A stretch of 64,000 nt of DNA from Ascaris suum. Its lineage: Eukaryota; Nematoda; Chromadorea; Rhabditida; Ascarididae. Under the pieces are notes generated by a model, which ran no database searches, was not told where the DNA came from, and saw only the letters and a program-made list of their open reading frames with translations. The stretch lies in NCBI GenBank assembly GCA_013433145.1, contig CM024188.1:4543501-4607500 (forward strand), written 5' to 3'. Positions within the stretch are counted from its first letter, which is position 1, and each line of letters begins with the position of its first letter. Below, one piece after another: positions 11,014 through 26,000 of the stretch. A program made the position numbers and the translations under genes.

Positions 11014-14000
11014 AATAACAAATTCACTAATTTAATTCACGTTACGGGCAACTATTGATGATGATTTCTGTTAGTGGGGCAAAAATGACGAATGGCTTCA
11101 TCGCAGCGTAAAGCAGTGCAAAGTGTCTGCAACTGTATTCCTCTGAAAACCAAAAAGCGCCAAAAAAAACGCGAAAACCGTACTGCGAATAGCGGAATGA
11201 ATTCACAGATCAGCAAGCTGATAAGATTTCATTGCTAACAACCGCTGCCCGCTGCAATACGCACATCAAATTCTATCTGTAAAAACATGCTTTAAAAGAC
11301 TTTAATTCAATTAGCGCAATAACATCAGCACATAAACTGAATTAACTGCATGAAACGGAAACATCTCTTCCATATCGTATGGGCGGATAAGTCGAAAAAT
11401 TGCTAACGTTTTATAATTTCTTCACCTACGTACTGAAATAACAAGCCATAGCCATTAAAATGATGGCAGTACATTATGAGGTAGCTTCGCAGTGTCTCAA
11501 CATTACGGAATGACGAAAGACATGGGAAGCAATGGAGGTGGGAGGAAGAAGAACGGCGAGGAGGTGGGTGACTATAGAAGCTCCTTCGTTACTGCGTCCA
11601 TTATCCTATAGAAAAATGAGGAGGTTGCGTAAAATTATCTGCAGTTCTCAAAATCTGTTACGAAGCAGCCAAGATACAATGTTATCATTTGTTCAATCAC
11701 TTCATCAAAAATATACCTCAACCAACAACATTACCATAAATTTCATAAGTAAATACCTCACGCAAACAAAGAAATTATTATAACAACAGCTAGTGCAACA
11801 AACATCCAATACGAAAAAATTTGGGGTGCCACTCGCATCACCGAAAACTTGCGATTTCCGATTATTGAGGATCCACCAAAAAAGACGGATATCCCAAAAT
11901 TCTACTGCAAGCCACAATTATTATGAACGCTGCCGCAACCACTACTGCTGATATTACTTTTACCACTTCACACTATTGCTGTTACTGGCAGCAGTTGGTA
12001 TAAAAATAGTAAAGCTGTCAGTATTAGCTCACCACATACTTAATACTACTTAGTACTTCTGATATTACTGATCTGGTAGAAAGGATACGGTTTGCAAAAC
12101 AGTTTGTCCCTATGAGGACTAGAACTCAGGAGTTTCAATTATGGGCCTCTAAAATGCGTTGGAATATTTACCGCGAAAATTTCACCCAAAATAAGTGTAG
12201 TCGATCGTTATAGCGAAATATGTGACGGAACGAACAGAAAAATAGAAAGCGATTCACCAACGATATTATATACCTGGAAAAAACAAAAAAATGGACACTA
12301 ATTTCCAAGCAGCTGAACCTTACAAATTACTATTATTGGCACAAAACACACAAAACCTGTCTTCAGCAGTAAATTATGTTGGTTGGGTTCTTTCTACACT
12401 ACTACAATAATATTGTTTTGCAATCTAATATCCGCTAATTGGCATTTAAAGTCGTAATAAATAAACCGTTCACCTTAAGAATTGTTTCTTCACTTCTATT
12501 TGAGATGCAAAAATGGTACGCTATGAAGCTTCCCATTCCGCTCACTTCACCTAACTACTTTCATAAATTGCCCAGTGATGATTTGAAAAACGTTGAATAA
12601 CGCCTCCTTATCCTCCGGACACTCATGCAAACCATCTACACGATATTCTCTAATCATTCCGGTGTGAACATTGAGCAGATTTCTTAGCGGCTTTATATTC
12701 TATACCCCCTTTCGAAGCAGATGGACCAACGTGAAAAACTATGTATGGTACATAAAGATGGCCTACTCATTTTGCAGTAGTCATCTGTAAACTCCCTGCA
12801 GTTAGTTTCAACGCCACGACCATTTAGGCCGAACTTTATTCCCTGTTAAACTAAAGAAAATCACGTATATTCGGCTTTACGTTGAACTGTGGGCACTATA
12901 ATGATGAAAGACGAAAATAGTAGAAAGTGGCTTTTGATGAAACTTGAATATGCGCTTATTCTCACAAAAAAAAACGTTGCTGTGCCAGCCAACTAATTTT
13001 CTGATCTCGCTTTGAGAACAAACCATCCCGTTTCGTTGATGCTAGTGTGGTCCGGAGCCTCTGATCCCGAAGAAGACCTCTTCTGGGAGCAATTTCCTGA
13101 CTTTTCTGTTGGTGTCAACGCGCTGACAAATTGCTACCCGTTGGAATCTCCCGGTCGAAAGCTATGTTCTAATGTAGCCATGCATGTACGATCCCCAGAT
13201 CGTTCTTCGTCTCGAACTCCTTCCAATGATGATTCATAACTTTTTTGTCGGGGTCTCTGCTTCGAAAAATTGATCGCCGGCGAGGTCCCACCGACCGAAG
13301 ATCCTTTCCACACACCACACTACTTGAGGGGTCAGAGACTTGGTAGACAACCAAATTTTAAATAGTATTTAGGCAAACGAACTGAACAACGAACAAAAAT
13401 GCGAAGTTCAACGTAGAGATAGCTTATTGAAATCTGAGAGGAAGTATGTTAGCGAAATCGGCGGACAAATCACATGCAATAGAAAAAAGCATCTGCCCAC
13501 AAACATGGGGCTTGATTTGCTGTGATCGTGAGCAAAGAGCATCGACAAAACACCAAATGTAATGTCGATGAATGATTCATTGTGACCAATGAATTGTAAG
13601 TGTTGAAGAGGAAACCAATTGCTGCGTATCGCTGAGGGAAAACAGAATCACTGCGATGAATGTTTGAATATCGAATTATGCTCGAAGGGAACTCATCGAA
13701 AACGATACTTACTGCTACCGGTCACTTGCTATTGCCGTAGTGGTCAACTGGTCACAGAGACTTCGGACGTTAGTGTTACAACAATTCTTTTGCCTGTTTT
13801 TGAATTCCTAAGTTCTCCAAAAATACCTTCTAACGTTCAAACATCTCAAAACTACATTAGTTTCACTAATATCAATCCTTTCAACCCAAAAATGCCAACT
13901 CTCCCACTAATTTCATGCTCCTTTCTGTTTAGATTTAACTCTACACCATATTGCTACCAGCATTCCTCTTCCCCTCCACTCCTCCCCCACCCCCCTTTTG

Positions 14001-17000
14001 TTATTGCAATGCTGCTTCGCATCGCTGCAAATCCACAAATGCATAAAAGTCTGTATCTGTTTAGTTGGCTCCCATTAGAACGAGATTCTTTTCCAGAATT
14101 TTTCAAGTATCAACAAAGGTTTTTACAAGAAAGTCCAGAAACTCTTCCTGCTGAGCCTGGACTCTGTCAAGTATGCTTCCCGCTTAAAAGTCCATAAATC
14201 TGGAAGCAAAGTTTGCTTTATTAACTCAAAACAAGTTTTTTTAAAGTCATGCAGGTAAGACAGCGCAATTGTACATACGAGAAGAAACCTCTGCTTCGTT
14301 AATGTTCCATTCTTTTGAAACATATATAAGCAAACGATAAGGATCGACTGCGTTTGTGATGCATTTCAGAAACAATTCAGGCACTAAACTCATTACAACA
14401 GATCGGTTTGAAAAGAATTTAGGGCGCCGTTAAATTTTCGTTCTTTCTTAATGGTGTGAAGAATAGATGACGTTTTTATCACGAGATGATTTTCAGAACT
14501 GATTACTTCGAATGGAAATTATAAGCAAATAGAATGAATAACTAGTCATTATAAAACAAACATATCACATAGGCAGCCACCATAATTGGGATAGACTCAA
14601 ATTTGGATCATTCTGTTTCTCGATAAGAGTTTTCGGTAGATCAAGGTATTGTACAACTTAAACTTTAATTAAGGTTTACTGCTAAGGTGTGTTAATGAAC
14701 TCAAGATTGTAGCAAAGGAATTAATAAACTCATTCGACGTCCAGTAAAAGAAAAAATGTGGCATTTAGTGAAGCAAGAAAATGAAAATAGACAAAAAGAT
14801 TGGATAGAAATTAATGAAGTGGTAAAGGAAAAAAAACAAATATTTGTGGATGCGCTAATAAACCAATGAACAGATTCGTCGATCTTAAAAAAAAGATCAT
14901 GACGGCATTGATTCGACAGGCCGTTTAAAGTTTAGTTATCGCTGCAATGACATCCTTGGAGGAGTATTAAGAGAATTCCAGCCAAATTAGCGACATGCAA
15001 CAATTCCACTGGAATACGTGAATAGCACATTCCAAAAAAAAGAAAGAAAGAATAGTGCGAAAGTTGTATACATAAGCTAACAACTGTCATTAATGAAATG
15101 CATTTAGCGAAAGTTCTAAGGTAAACTAGTCGGCTATATTTCTAGCGGAAATAGTGCGCCGTACAAGATGAGTCAAAGAAGGTCAAGAGTATACAGGCGG
15201 ATCAGGCGACTAAGGAGCATGTGTCGTGAGGCTAGCCCGAGGTAGATCGGAAGGATATAAAAGGGGTTGATGTGCTTACGTATTCCAACTTCTAGGCCGG
15301 TCTTAAAGCCGAGTGGGCCTCCGTACCATTGGAATACGCCAGCTGATCGGCGGCAGCGTGGAGTTCACCGGTTATAACGATGGAATCGTGCCGAAGATCG
15401 AAGCCATTCTTGTGAACGAGTCCCTATTTGTTTGTTATCTTAGTGTAAAAGGGTGATGAACTGCTTGCCGCTTATACGTGTGTCGTCTCGCAGTTTCCTC
15501 GACCGCATCTCGATAGAGAGTGCAGATCCTCAAGGGACCCTGGACGACTAGACGAGCCAAGAGGATTTAACCTTACAAAGTTCAACAAGGTGAGAAGCTC
15601 CCTAAAAATGCCATTTACAGTGACGGTCAAATATATGCACAACTAAAGAACGGCAAAGGTAGATGAGTGATCAGTAAACGTAACTAGTAAACGTTAGTGA
15701 GAATGAATTCTCAACGCGAAATTAAAAATTTCATGTGTTGGCAGATCCATAACGAGCCATATTGCATATATACGTACTAAGCCGTCTGGCTTTCTGAGTC
15801 AATCTGCTGTCCAATAGGTACAAACATTTACTTGAAAGAAAAGTCTCTGAACAAAAACCTCGAATAAATTAAGTGCCACAGTCGAGCGCTTTAATCTATC
15901 TCAGAATGAAACATCTGCCTATACCATATAACGTTGGGCATGTATTCGATTCGTTTAACATCAGTTTCATCCTGAACTGTTGCCGTTATACGCTCAATAA
16001 TCATACTACGTTATGCACACGTTAGAATTGAAGGGATATAAACAATAAAAAGAAGACCAGGATCGTTGGTTTCCCTCTTTCCTTCTCTCCTGTGAATGAA
16101 GTATTAACCACTCATCAAACAAACTAAAGTCTATTCATAAATGAGCAAAAAAAAAAAAAAAAAAAAAACTATAAGACAATAGAAGGGGAAAAATTAGGTA
16201 TGTGATGTGTATAATTTCCACCAATCAATATCTCCAACATAAAAAAGGGTGTTAATTATGAAATAATGCAAATGCTTATATGAAAAGAAGTTGTTTAGCG
16301 AGGTGCAAAACAGACATTAGTAGAGGTTCATACAGGAGAAGGGAAAAGGCTGTAGCGCCAAACCTGGCCACTAAGTCTCATGGACAAGAGTATTCGTCAC
16401 CCCTAGGTGAACCGACTATTCAAGAAGTGCAAGCAATACCTCTCAGCAGCGATATATCACTCGCAAACTTTGTAGCTTCCGTTTAAAAAAACCACTTCTG
16501 TGAAAGCCGCATTCTTCTTGTCACCGATCAGATCTTAGTCTTTCACCTCGCTGTGGGAAGTTGGTTAGATTCGTAAATGTTCTACGCGAGTGAGATTTAC
16601 GCTTGGCCACATATCCATACGTGTGATATTCTTATAACACTGTCTATTAACAGCATGCTTGTATCACTGGCATATTTTCTTTTCTCACAACGGGATTCCC
16701 TTTTCTCTTCTGGCCATCGAAGCAAAACACAATGCGGTAAGACAATGTCTGCGCGTATGCGTCTATGCGTGTGTGTCTACGTGTTCAGTTTTGTTTCGAT
16801 CTTGATATCAATAGAGACGAGGTTGCAGTATTAGTGCTTATAACCTATAGGATAGGTGAAATTCATTCTGAACCAGGCTTCATGTAGATTCATCAACTTC
16901 GGAGCAAATTATAGATACTTCAAAAACTCAAAAACCTATATTCCGAGAACGATCAGAATGGAGAGGACAATTCTTTTCGCGATCTCTAAGCAGCCAAGGT

Positions 17001-20000
17001 GCTCGGTCAAAACGCGAACATATATCACTGCGCATGTTCTCTTACTGTTGGCAATTTGTGACACTGGCCGGCTTCACTTGTGAAGCTGCAAAAGCAGTCA
17101 TTAAGCGAACTGTCCGGAGCGTTTTCGACTTTTTATTATATTTTAAAATATTCTAAAATTTTCACCATACAGGCTTTGCCGAGCGAATGAATGGAACACA
17201 AAAATATGAAATAAAACACGAAAGAGCAAAAAAAATGCATGAAATATAGAAAAAAACCTGTAAAAGAGAGATCACAAAACCCTCACCTGCTTTAACAAAA
17301 AGAAATAATTCGTCCACGAAATACGAACTTCAACAATACCTCTCCGCCATGCTTATTGGACAATGTGGGCACCGGTACCACACGACGATCATGCAGATAT
17401 TAGAATCGCTTGTGCTTTTTGCGCGGTTTTTTGATGCTTCTTGAGTGGGAATGACAGAATTTTTAAATCAGATCCAATTCGCTTACATAGTAAATGTAAC
17501 TCATTGTGGTTCCTGAAAAAGTTGTAGTATCTGTAATTGCATGTTATGGTTGCAGCATGTTCATTGGGATATGCTAAAGTTTTCGCCTCTGCAATATCCC
17601 CTATTTAGGTTTTATTCTACCTAAACGTCTAAATAATCAATTATGACTATGAGGGGCGTTTTCAATGCGGTAAAAACTGCCACCGGACATGGCCTCAGTG
17701 CACAACAATACCTATCGAATCTCTTTGATTTCAATAATTGGAGGGGCGACATGCTTCCTTGGAGAATTTTAGAAATAGCCTAGATTCCCGGTGTTGGAAG
17801 ATAGAAGTGAATTGTGTTGCTGCCAAAAATTCAGCAAACACACGTGTTGTATTAATTAAATATTGCACTGAAGCTCTAAATGCAATATGGCGTTGCGTGA
17901 TGTTAGAAGGTTTCGCACGATACGCACGCGTAGGAGGGAAACAGCTAGAGGGAGCAAATGCCTTATTGAGTTGAATTGAAGCAATGAATGATTTGATTCA
18001 TGGTGGAATGAGGTTGGATAGTCGGGGCTAGGTATATTTTAAGCAGAACTGAAACTCTGTCGGAGTCTTACATGAGCTAAACGAAAAACAGAGACTTCCG
18101 CACAACGCCAAGTCCTTGCTTCTTTTTTACAATGCCCTTCCTGCCATCAAGGTTGTTGCCTCTTATGCGCTTGTTAAATCTCAAAGTGCATTGTGAGGCC
18201 GCACGTTTCTTTTATTATTGTGTTAAGCTTCGTAAGAGTCTTTGTCATACATTCGAAGAAATTCAGAAGCGTCTATACAACATTTTTATTTCCTGTTCAC
18301 TAGAACCAGAAAGAGAGACTTTCCCTTTTTCAGTAATTTCCCATACAGGTAAGAAGTTGTTGATTTACACGACTCCTGAAAGCAAGTATATGGAAGTAAC
18401 GTCACTCTTCACTTCATATCCAATTAATAATTCCGTATGACACAAAAGTCAGTGCCAACTCCTTCATGACCTATTTTGGCTAAACATTTGCACATATTCG
18501 TTTGCACAGAGGTCATTAAACCGTCGAGCAATCTAACCAAAGATCTTGCCTGTCCTGAAAAGACCACTGTTCTCAGAAAACAACTATCAGGCATAGCCGC
18601 GGCTGCATTAAACTTGAAAGCTATTATTGATCTTGCGTAAAAGTGATTTTCTGCCTACTTCCCGCACAATTTTTATTATTGTTGATACGTAAATATTACA
18701 TTAATTTAATGCAGCTCAAATGAAACTTTATAGCAATTTGACACAACTATCATTATCACAAGCCGCACTATACCAATGTTAAGGTAATGGAGTAAGAGAC
18801 ATTGTTGACTTATGAGTCATTAAATTTGTGTTATTTTTGATATTATTATTTAGAAATTGTTATGCTATATGGCAATGCTGAGTACTGAAATATGATTTAG
18901 GGAGTTTTCGTAGTGGTTTTTATAAAAAGGACACATTGGTATTATCTCGCTACAATGCATCCAACAATGAGCGGATTTGTATCTATTGATAATTATTAAG
19001 AAAATCGTGTACTTCGCTATATCGAAGGAAAGAACTGAATAAATGTACGAGGCCACTGGATTCCATACAGTATAAAGCGGCGGTGAAGCTAGGTTTGTTT
19101 TAACTCAGGTTTTTCGTCCAATCACCAATTACAGGATGGATCGATGGAAGAACGGCAAGCTGATCGCAGTCTCTATAAAGGATGTTACTTATACGGTGAG
19201 CTGAGCTTGACATAGGCTCTTCCAAAGCCGTAAAATGAATACGAAGATGCAATAAACCAAAATTGAAGTGCGACTGTGGTGCTGTACAAAAGAATTGGAT
19301 GTTACGAAAAAGCGTCTGTCTTGATTCCAGCTCATTACCGGTTCTTATAGAGTTTTCAAGGCGCTCTTTGAAATGTGCCTAGTCTCAGTACTCAAACCTC
19401 GTGCCCTCATGCACTTCTGGGCCGACCCTGTGATTCATATCTCTAGCACGTCACATGAAAAGTTTCTATTTTTGCGTCAAGTTATGAATGATGCCGGTAT
19501 AGGTTTCAGTGCTCTTTAAAATACGATTAGCTCACGCTTTCAGATCTTTTCGTTTTTTTTTTTTTTTAATTTTAAACAACATGCTACTAGCCAAAGACCT
19601 CGCCATTTGGTCGCTAGTGCTAAAGTTTGTACCGAACAATAATATGTTGCTTTCAAATAGCATATTCAGTCCTTAGGTCAAATCAACTTCTTTCATATAA
19701 GCGATCAGGAAAGCGCTTCGAGTAAGACGGATGAGATAAACACTTCTAAAACTCAAAGAATCCCTTAGCAATCTAGAACGCTTCAAAACCTCCGTACCAT
19801 CGTGAACGTCTTTGGATGCGACCTTTATTGGACGACGCTCTTTCTTTTCCTGCAACCTCAGACGGAAAATTACATTATGGATGATGTTCGATATCGAGCT
19901 CTTGGAAGATTTTGCTGACTACCGTATTGTCGGCTATAACGCGGTCTTGACCACTCTGAGCATCAGATATATTTCCCTCCTAGAGCACGACTCCACCATT

Positions 20001-23000
20001 GGCGCTTTTTAGTTCCTCAGCTGATGGTAAAGCGTCCCTTGTGCGCTACTTGTCTGGTATAAAGCATGCCAAGCGGAGCAGGAATTCTATTTTCTAAGGG
20101 TCATTTTCATATTTGTGTTTGCAGCGGCCGAAGTCATTTTCATTCACCAATAATCACCTGCACCATAAATTGGACAAAACCGCTGCGAACTTTAGTAAAC
20201 GACATCTTTCCGTGTAGATAGTGGTTTTGCATATTTGAGCGTTTCGGTTCAGCGACATTTAGCGACATGCAGGTAGTACTCAGTTTAGCAAATTACAGGC
20301 GTAGACAGTGCAAAATAGAAATTCTGCAGTATTTTTGAAAAATCAGAGCGAGATTTCGATTCAGATAGTTGAAGGAATGTTCTAATTCTTTGATGAGGCA
20401 GTGGTTACAGAACCGACAACCAATCTTTACTTAGGAATCGCTATGATATTTGCGAGTCTGGCACGATTGCAAAAGTACCTATAAAACGATTTATCAAGTG
20501 AAGTTTGTAGCTTATTTCGACTTGAACTCGGCTAGCTGTAGCGGCTTCTTTCGACAATTCCGATGCAGTCATGGTTGTCGGGTGCAAAAAGGTGACAGCG
20601 TAACGTGCCCTCAAAGGAAGATTTCGTGGAAATTCATAGCGAGCCATAATATCATTTATGGAGATAACTAGAGACGTTATGTCTATAAATAGCGATACTT
20701 CCTAAAGGTTTAGACAAACCTCGCATGAACTTTGGTGTAGCTAAGAACTGCTCGAGCTGTAAGGATCAGTTAGCGCGCTGAACAGATTTAGAGGTGCCTC
20801 ACTTTTACCTTCAGCATTTCAAAAACGCCTAAAAGGGAACACTCAGAGGCGAAGTTTAGTGACTATTAAAGTCCAAATTCAAAAGCTTGTTTCTAGCTGT
20901 GGGCCCAACTGATCGCTGCTCACAGATCTACTTGATTTGTTTGTCTAGGCTTGTTGTTTTTCTCTTCATGTATAGCTTAAGGTTCCCTATGAGCGTACGA
21001 TATACGCTTAGTCACTCAAAGTTAGATCCACATCATAATTTCGATCAAAAATGTTCATGTCGGAGAATGCGAAAGTAAATTCTTTTAAATCCGCAAACCG
21101 GACACCGTCAGCCATCTGTCCACTCCATTGATCAGCTCTTATAAATCGACATTTTTCCGGTCTTTATGCTTTCATAACAGCAACAAGTTGGCGTCCAAAT
21201 CGCAATAAAATTCTTTACAGCCTTCCAGTTCCTCTACTGCAGTGAATGTCAAATATATGACACAGTTTGTGATTGTCAAATATAGATGATACAGCTGTCT
21301 CAAAATGGAAGAGGTTTTATTGCTTCGACTTTCCTTTCATTAATAATCCCTATGATCAGTAGACGGAATTTGAAATCAATGATATTTTCTCATCGGATCA
21401 CTTCTGCGTTCAGCGTTAATTCGCCATCGTTTCACCCTTTATGGTGCATCATCAATTTGCATTCGCTGACTGATATTTCAAGATACAACGTTTCTGATCT
21501 ATTGAATTTAATGTTAAGAAAATTGATAAGAATTTGTTTCCTTTTGATTACGAGGCAAATGCTTGCTTTTGTATTGCAGCGAGGAGTATTTGGCCGATAA
21601 GTAGTAAAAGTAGCGTTTGGTGACTTGCCCACTTGCGCTAAAGCAGTTGCAGGGTTTGGTCTTCAGGATATTCTTCATCGTGCAGCCTAATAGAGAAGTG
21701 CAGTCTGTGCAGCGTAAAGAAGTTTTGCCTTATCTGTTTATTTTGCAGAATCTAATACGACGTTAGATCGGCAATAATCTGTTATATTCTACATGAATTT
21801 TAACTTGCCACAACCGTTCTATGAAAAATTTCAACAACATATCTAGCGAGTGTTGCTTTGTATCTCTTTATTGCTGACTAATTCACTTTCGATTCTTGTA
21901 TCCACACCATTGCACGCTATATACACATCGCGAAAAGATGTTTTATCTAATACTTGAATCACATTCGCCAATTCATCCCTCTAAACTGAAACCCAGACGC
22001 TGTTATCCTACTTTTCAGAGCACTATTTCAAAAAAAAAACGAAAGCTTTCACCTACGTCTACCACTGCCCTGTTAGCTACAACCTTCAGAATATATAGTC
22101 CATGGAAGGAAACACGGTTTGCAAGTTGACCCTCTCGATTGCAACTTCTTTCAGCAGATATGCCGCTACACGGCTAAATAAAAATGACAGATAAATTGTG
22201 TGAAGAAGACGGCGAAATTTCGTCACTTTCTTCTCTCTCAACGCCGCCCGTTATCGAAGCTGATGTAAATTCGAACAGAAGTACGCTAATATTTTCGTAA
22301 CAAATCACGTCACCACAGCACAGAATACTTCGTCAGTGAATGAATGACGGCTAATTCGCCCTCTGCGTTAAAAAAATGAAGCTTCCGGCTGTCCGTATCA
22401 AAGTATCGAAAAAGCCAGATTTTTGACGGATGTTTTGCGTCCGGTATATACGGCATTGAGCGGTTTCCAATTAGAAACATTTTTACGGCAGTCATGCCGC
22501 CTATCTCTGAACTCTCTCCAGCTACCTATTTTGTAATTTTCATGCTCTTTGGTACAATCGCTCTAAAAAAAAAATGATTCCAGCGTACTGCGAACGCCGG
22601 CGTCCTGCTTTCTGCAAAAGAATCGGTTTTAGTTAGTCTCCCCCATCTATTTATTAGCCAAAAACAAAACTCAGTTTTCGTAATTGAGTCATGATTTCTG
22701 AGTGTTTTTTAAAGCAACATTTTTTTTTTTTTTTTTTTTTTGCGAGAACTTAACGTCAGTTTGAACCGTCTACACTTGAAGTGAATTCGACGCGAAGTCG
22801 AGCTTTTCACTTTCCTGCAGTATTTTTTTTGCTAGATCACAACACCGGAGATTGGCAAAAAATTTCGTTGAAATCTCCGTTGATGCCGTTCACGTTAGAA
22901 CTGCATCAGCGATTTGCAAGAACGATGATCTTTACAACGACAGTGCCACAATAGATAAGTACGCTTAAATGCCATCTTAAACACTTAGCGGATGCTTTAA

Positions 23001-26000
23001 TGTTGTTGGCATCAAAGAGTATAACTATGAGCCTTAAACGACGATAAGCACTTCTTTGTTCGTTTAATTTCCTATTCCACTGAAAGATCGACCTCAATGC
23101 GCGAAACGTCTTTAACATAAATGAGGACAGTGATAGTGGTTAGCTGCTTGCTTGCATTAGTCGATTCCTACGTGAAACAACTTTAGTTTGCACGAGAGTG
23201 CACATATTGGGTATGGCGCTGAAGAGCCATCCCAAGACGTCTACTTATGATCTCACACTGCAGTGATCACTTTTACTCGTGTAGCCGATCCTCGTTCATT
23301 GTTGTTCACATAATGTCGTTGATTGACTTATGTGCTCTTGTGTTGCCCCTGGCGATATCTGAGGACTATATAAGTCGGACTTCAGGAGCTGTGGTGCTCG
23401 GAAATAAACCACTTCTACTGTCTCCATGTGCCTTCACGTCCGGCACTCGGCGTCCCTGTTCAACGTCGCAGCTGCCAGAGACACAACAGCACTACAAGAA
23501 TCTGCTCACTGAATTTCATTATGTAGCGTTGCAATGCATCGCGAATGTCTACCCGATTGTGGCAGTACCTGCAATGCTATTCACTTTCTATCGAATGCGA
23601 TGCAAATTTTTCCCGTTAATATCGGTCGGGAGCCGTGCTGGTGGCATCTGAGTTTGGATTAACTGCTCAAAGTAGTATTGTTATTCATGTCTAAGTACTT
23701 GAATGATTCGGATTCGATGAAATGACATTGCAGCAGGTCAGATTTGACCTGTCGAACTATACTTCAATACTAGGCCAATATGTTTCAGTAGCATTTATAC
23801 TTTTTTTTTTACAAAAAACTTGTGAATTTACTTGTGAGTGTCCTACTTAGGCAATTCCTTTGTTGCAGAACCGTCAAGGTCGGCTTACATAATTTATGAA
23901 TAGTAGAAGGATTAAAAAGTCTTTTCGAATGCATTCTTTACTCCCGTTAAAGGCGTAATGCATATAGCTGCGACCTACGCGCCTTGAAAAATGTCAACAC
24001 TATCTAGCATATACTGCAAAACTTTCATCATATTTCTTGACTGCTACAGAACCTTTCAAGTTACAGCGTTCCAACGTAATGATGCCAGATGTTTTTTTTT
24101 TTTAATCATTACGGAGTGCGTACGGATCATGGAAGACAAAAGGTCTTGCATTACTTTCTGTATGGAGAATTCGCTTTGCAAAGTAAAATGTCATCACGAT
24201 CGAGCCACTATGATGCGGGGAGGGGAGAGGAGAGGATGATGGAATTCAAATGGTGTCCGCAATTCTTTCCGACACCCTACGCGCGATGTGCCGCCATTTG
24301 TCCCCGCTAAAACTTCCCTTTCGCTGTTCTATAAGGGATAAGCCACCTTGGCACGTTTATCGCGTCTTCGTTAGGGTCTCCGATTCCTGTCCAAGCAGAT
24401 CGGATACCCTGCTCACCGACACATGTATCAAGGCAATACCTTATCACATTCGTACAATACAATGCGCGAACCAAAGAAGCTTCTTCACTAGGATGGCTTC
24501 GTCACTGCTTAATCCTGCCATGGTCGTATCCTGCGAGCTCCAAGCTCCACGCCGCTGTCCGGCCTCTTCACATTTCCGACGACCTCACGTAGGCCCGATT
24601 AACCCTGCGAAACCTCTAAATTCTGTAGTCTAGAAGCTGGAATAAATCTATGAGCACATCAACCTCTTTTACAGCCTCCTTGATTCTGACTGAGGTTAAC
24701 CTTGCTGTGCAGTCTTTGTTATCCTATGAGGTTTTGACTTCCTTTGTCTCACCTTGCGTGGCAAATGATCTATTTTGACGTGGGGTCAACTGGTCCGCCT
24801 TACAGTTCACGTGAAAGCGGTGAATGTGGTGAAATAGATGACATCAGTGCTTTCATCTATCTCCCAGAGAAGTATCTCGTCTGGAACATTGCTTTCATGT
24901 AAAAGTTCTTTAACAAACTGTATCCAGGTAGTTCGAAGGTTATAGTTCGTGAAATACAGTCACTTACAAGAAAAGTAACCACGTTGATAAAATTGCTTGC
25001 TATTGGGGATCAGCTCATCCTTTCCATCAAAATTTGCACGGTTGTTGCTTCGCTTAATTTTGTTATTCTTTAGTCATTTTTGCAGGTTTTTGTTCCTTCA
25101 TAATACTTCATATATTTTGAAATTTTTATAGTGGTACAGGAGGTAAATGTTGTGTTGATGAAACGGTGGAATGAATTCTGAGTTTGTTGCCATTTTGTTC
25201 TCAATAACGACTTTCTGCAGTTTGCACGATACATCGATGGTGCTCTTATAATGCGAAAACAGCTAACGATAAGTGATAAATATTTTGTCGGCACCTTTTT
25301 TATCAACTGAATTTTTTTTCCAACTGGAATGTTTTTTCATGAACTGGAATTTTTCTTGCCAACTGGATTTTTTTAATCAACTGGAATTTTTTCACCAACT
25401 GAAATTTTTTTTACAAAGTGGCATTTCTTCTCAACCGGTCTCGAAATTCGCCAAGGTCAATTATATGCAGCCGCAGATGTTAAATGCGTCATATTGCTGC
25501 ATTGATGCCACCCTTAATTGTACCCTCGATGGTGACCGGTGCATCGATGTGTTTCGTAATGCTGCGGCGCCTATCAGTAATTCTTAGTGCTATCAAAAAT
25601 CGCAGTCAAATAATTCATCAATCACCCGTCTTATGTTAGCGCTCTCTTCACTTTTTTCGCACAGTGCATGCGGGATTTTCAAATTTCTTTAGATTTCACG
25701 CATCACAGACCTAATTTTGAAGTTGGTATGTTCTAATGCATAAAGCTTGCAAACAAGTCAATAGTTTCACATAAAACCTTTTTTTAGACCTTGAACAGTG
25801 TTGAAAGAACATTGTTCTCCGTTATCTCGCCAACGTTTTCTCTTGAACATGTGAGCATTTTTTGAGATATTCTAAGTAGGCTATCAACATTATTCTTCAT
25901 AGAAAACCAACCGCACAGTAATTTTCCGTGCTGATGCAGTGATTGAAAGTTTTTTTCGTGGGATGCACAAATGATAAATGGTCGATCCCACTCTCAGTAG

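Noticed and set aside
13619..14197. Longest plus-strand open frame in the intergenic region (192 codons)
   Set aside because: Starts at a TTG codon, has no domain, and is largely low-complexity Ser/Pro/Leu. No splice or regulatory signals support it.
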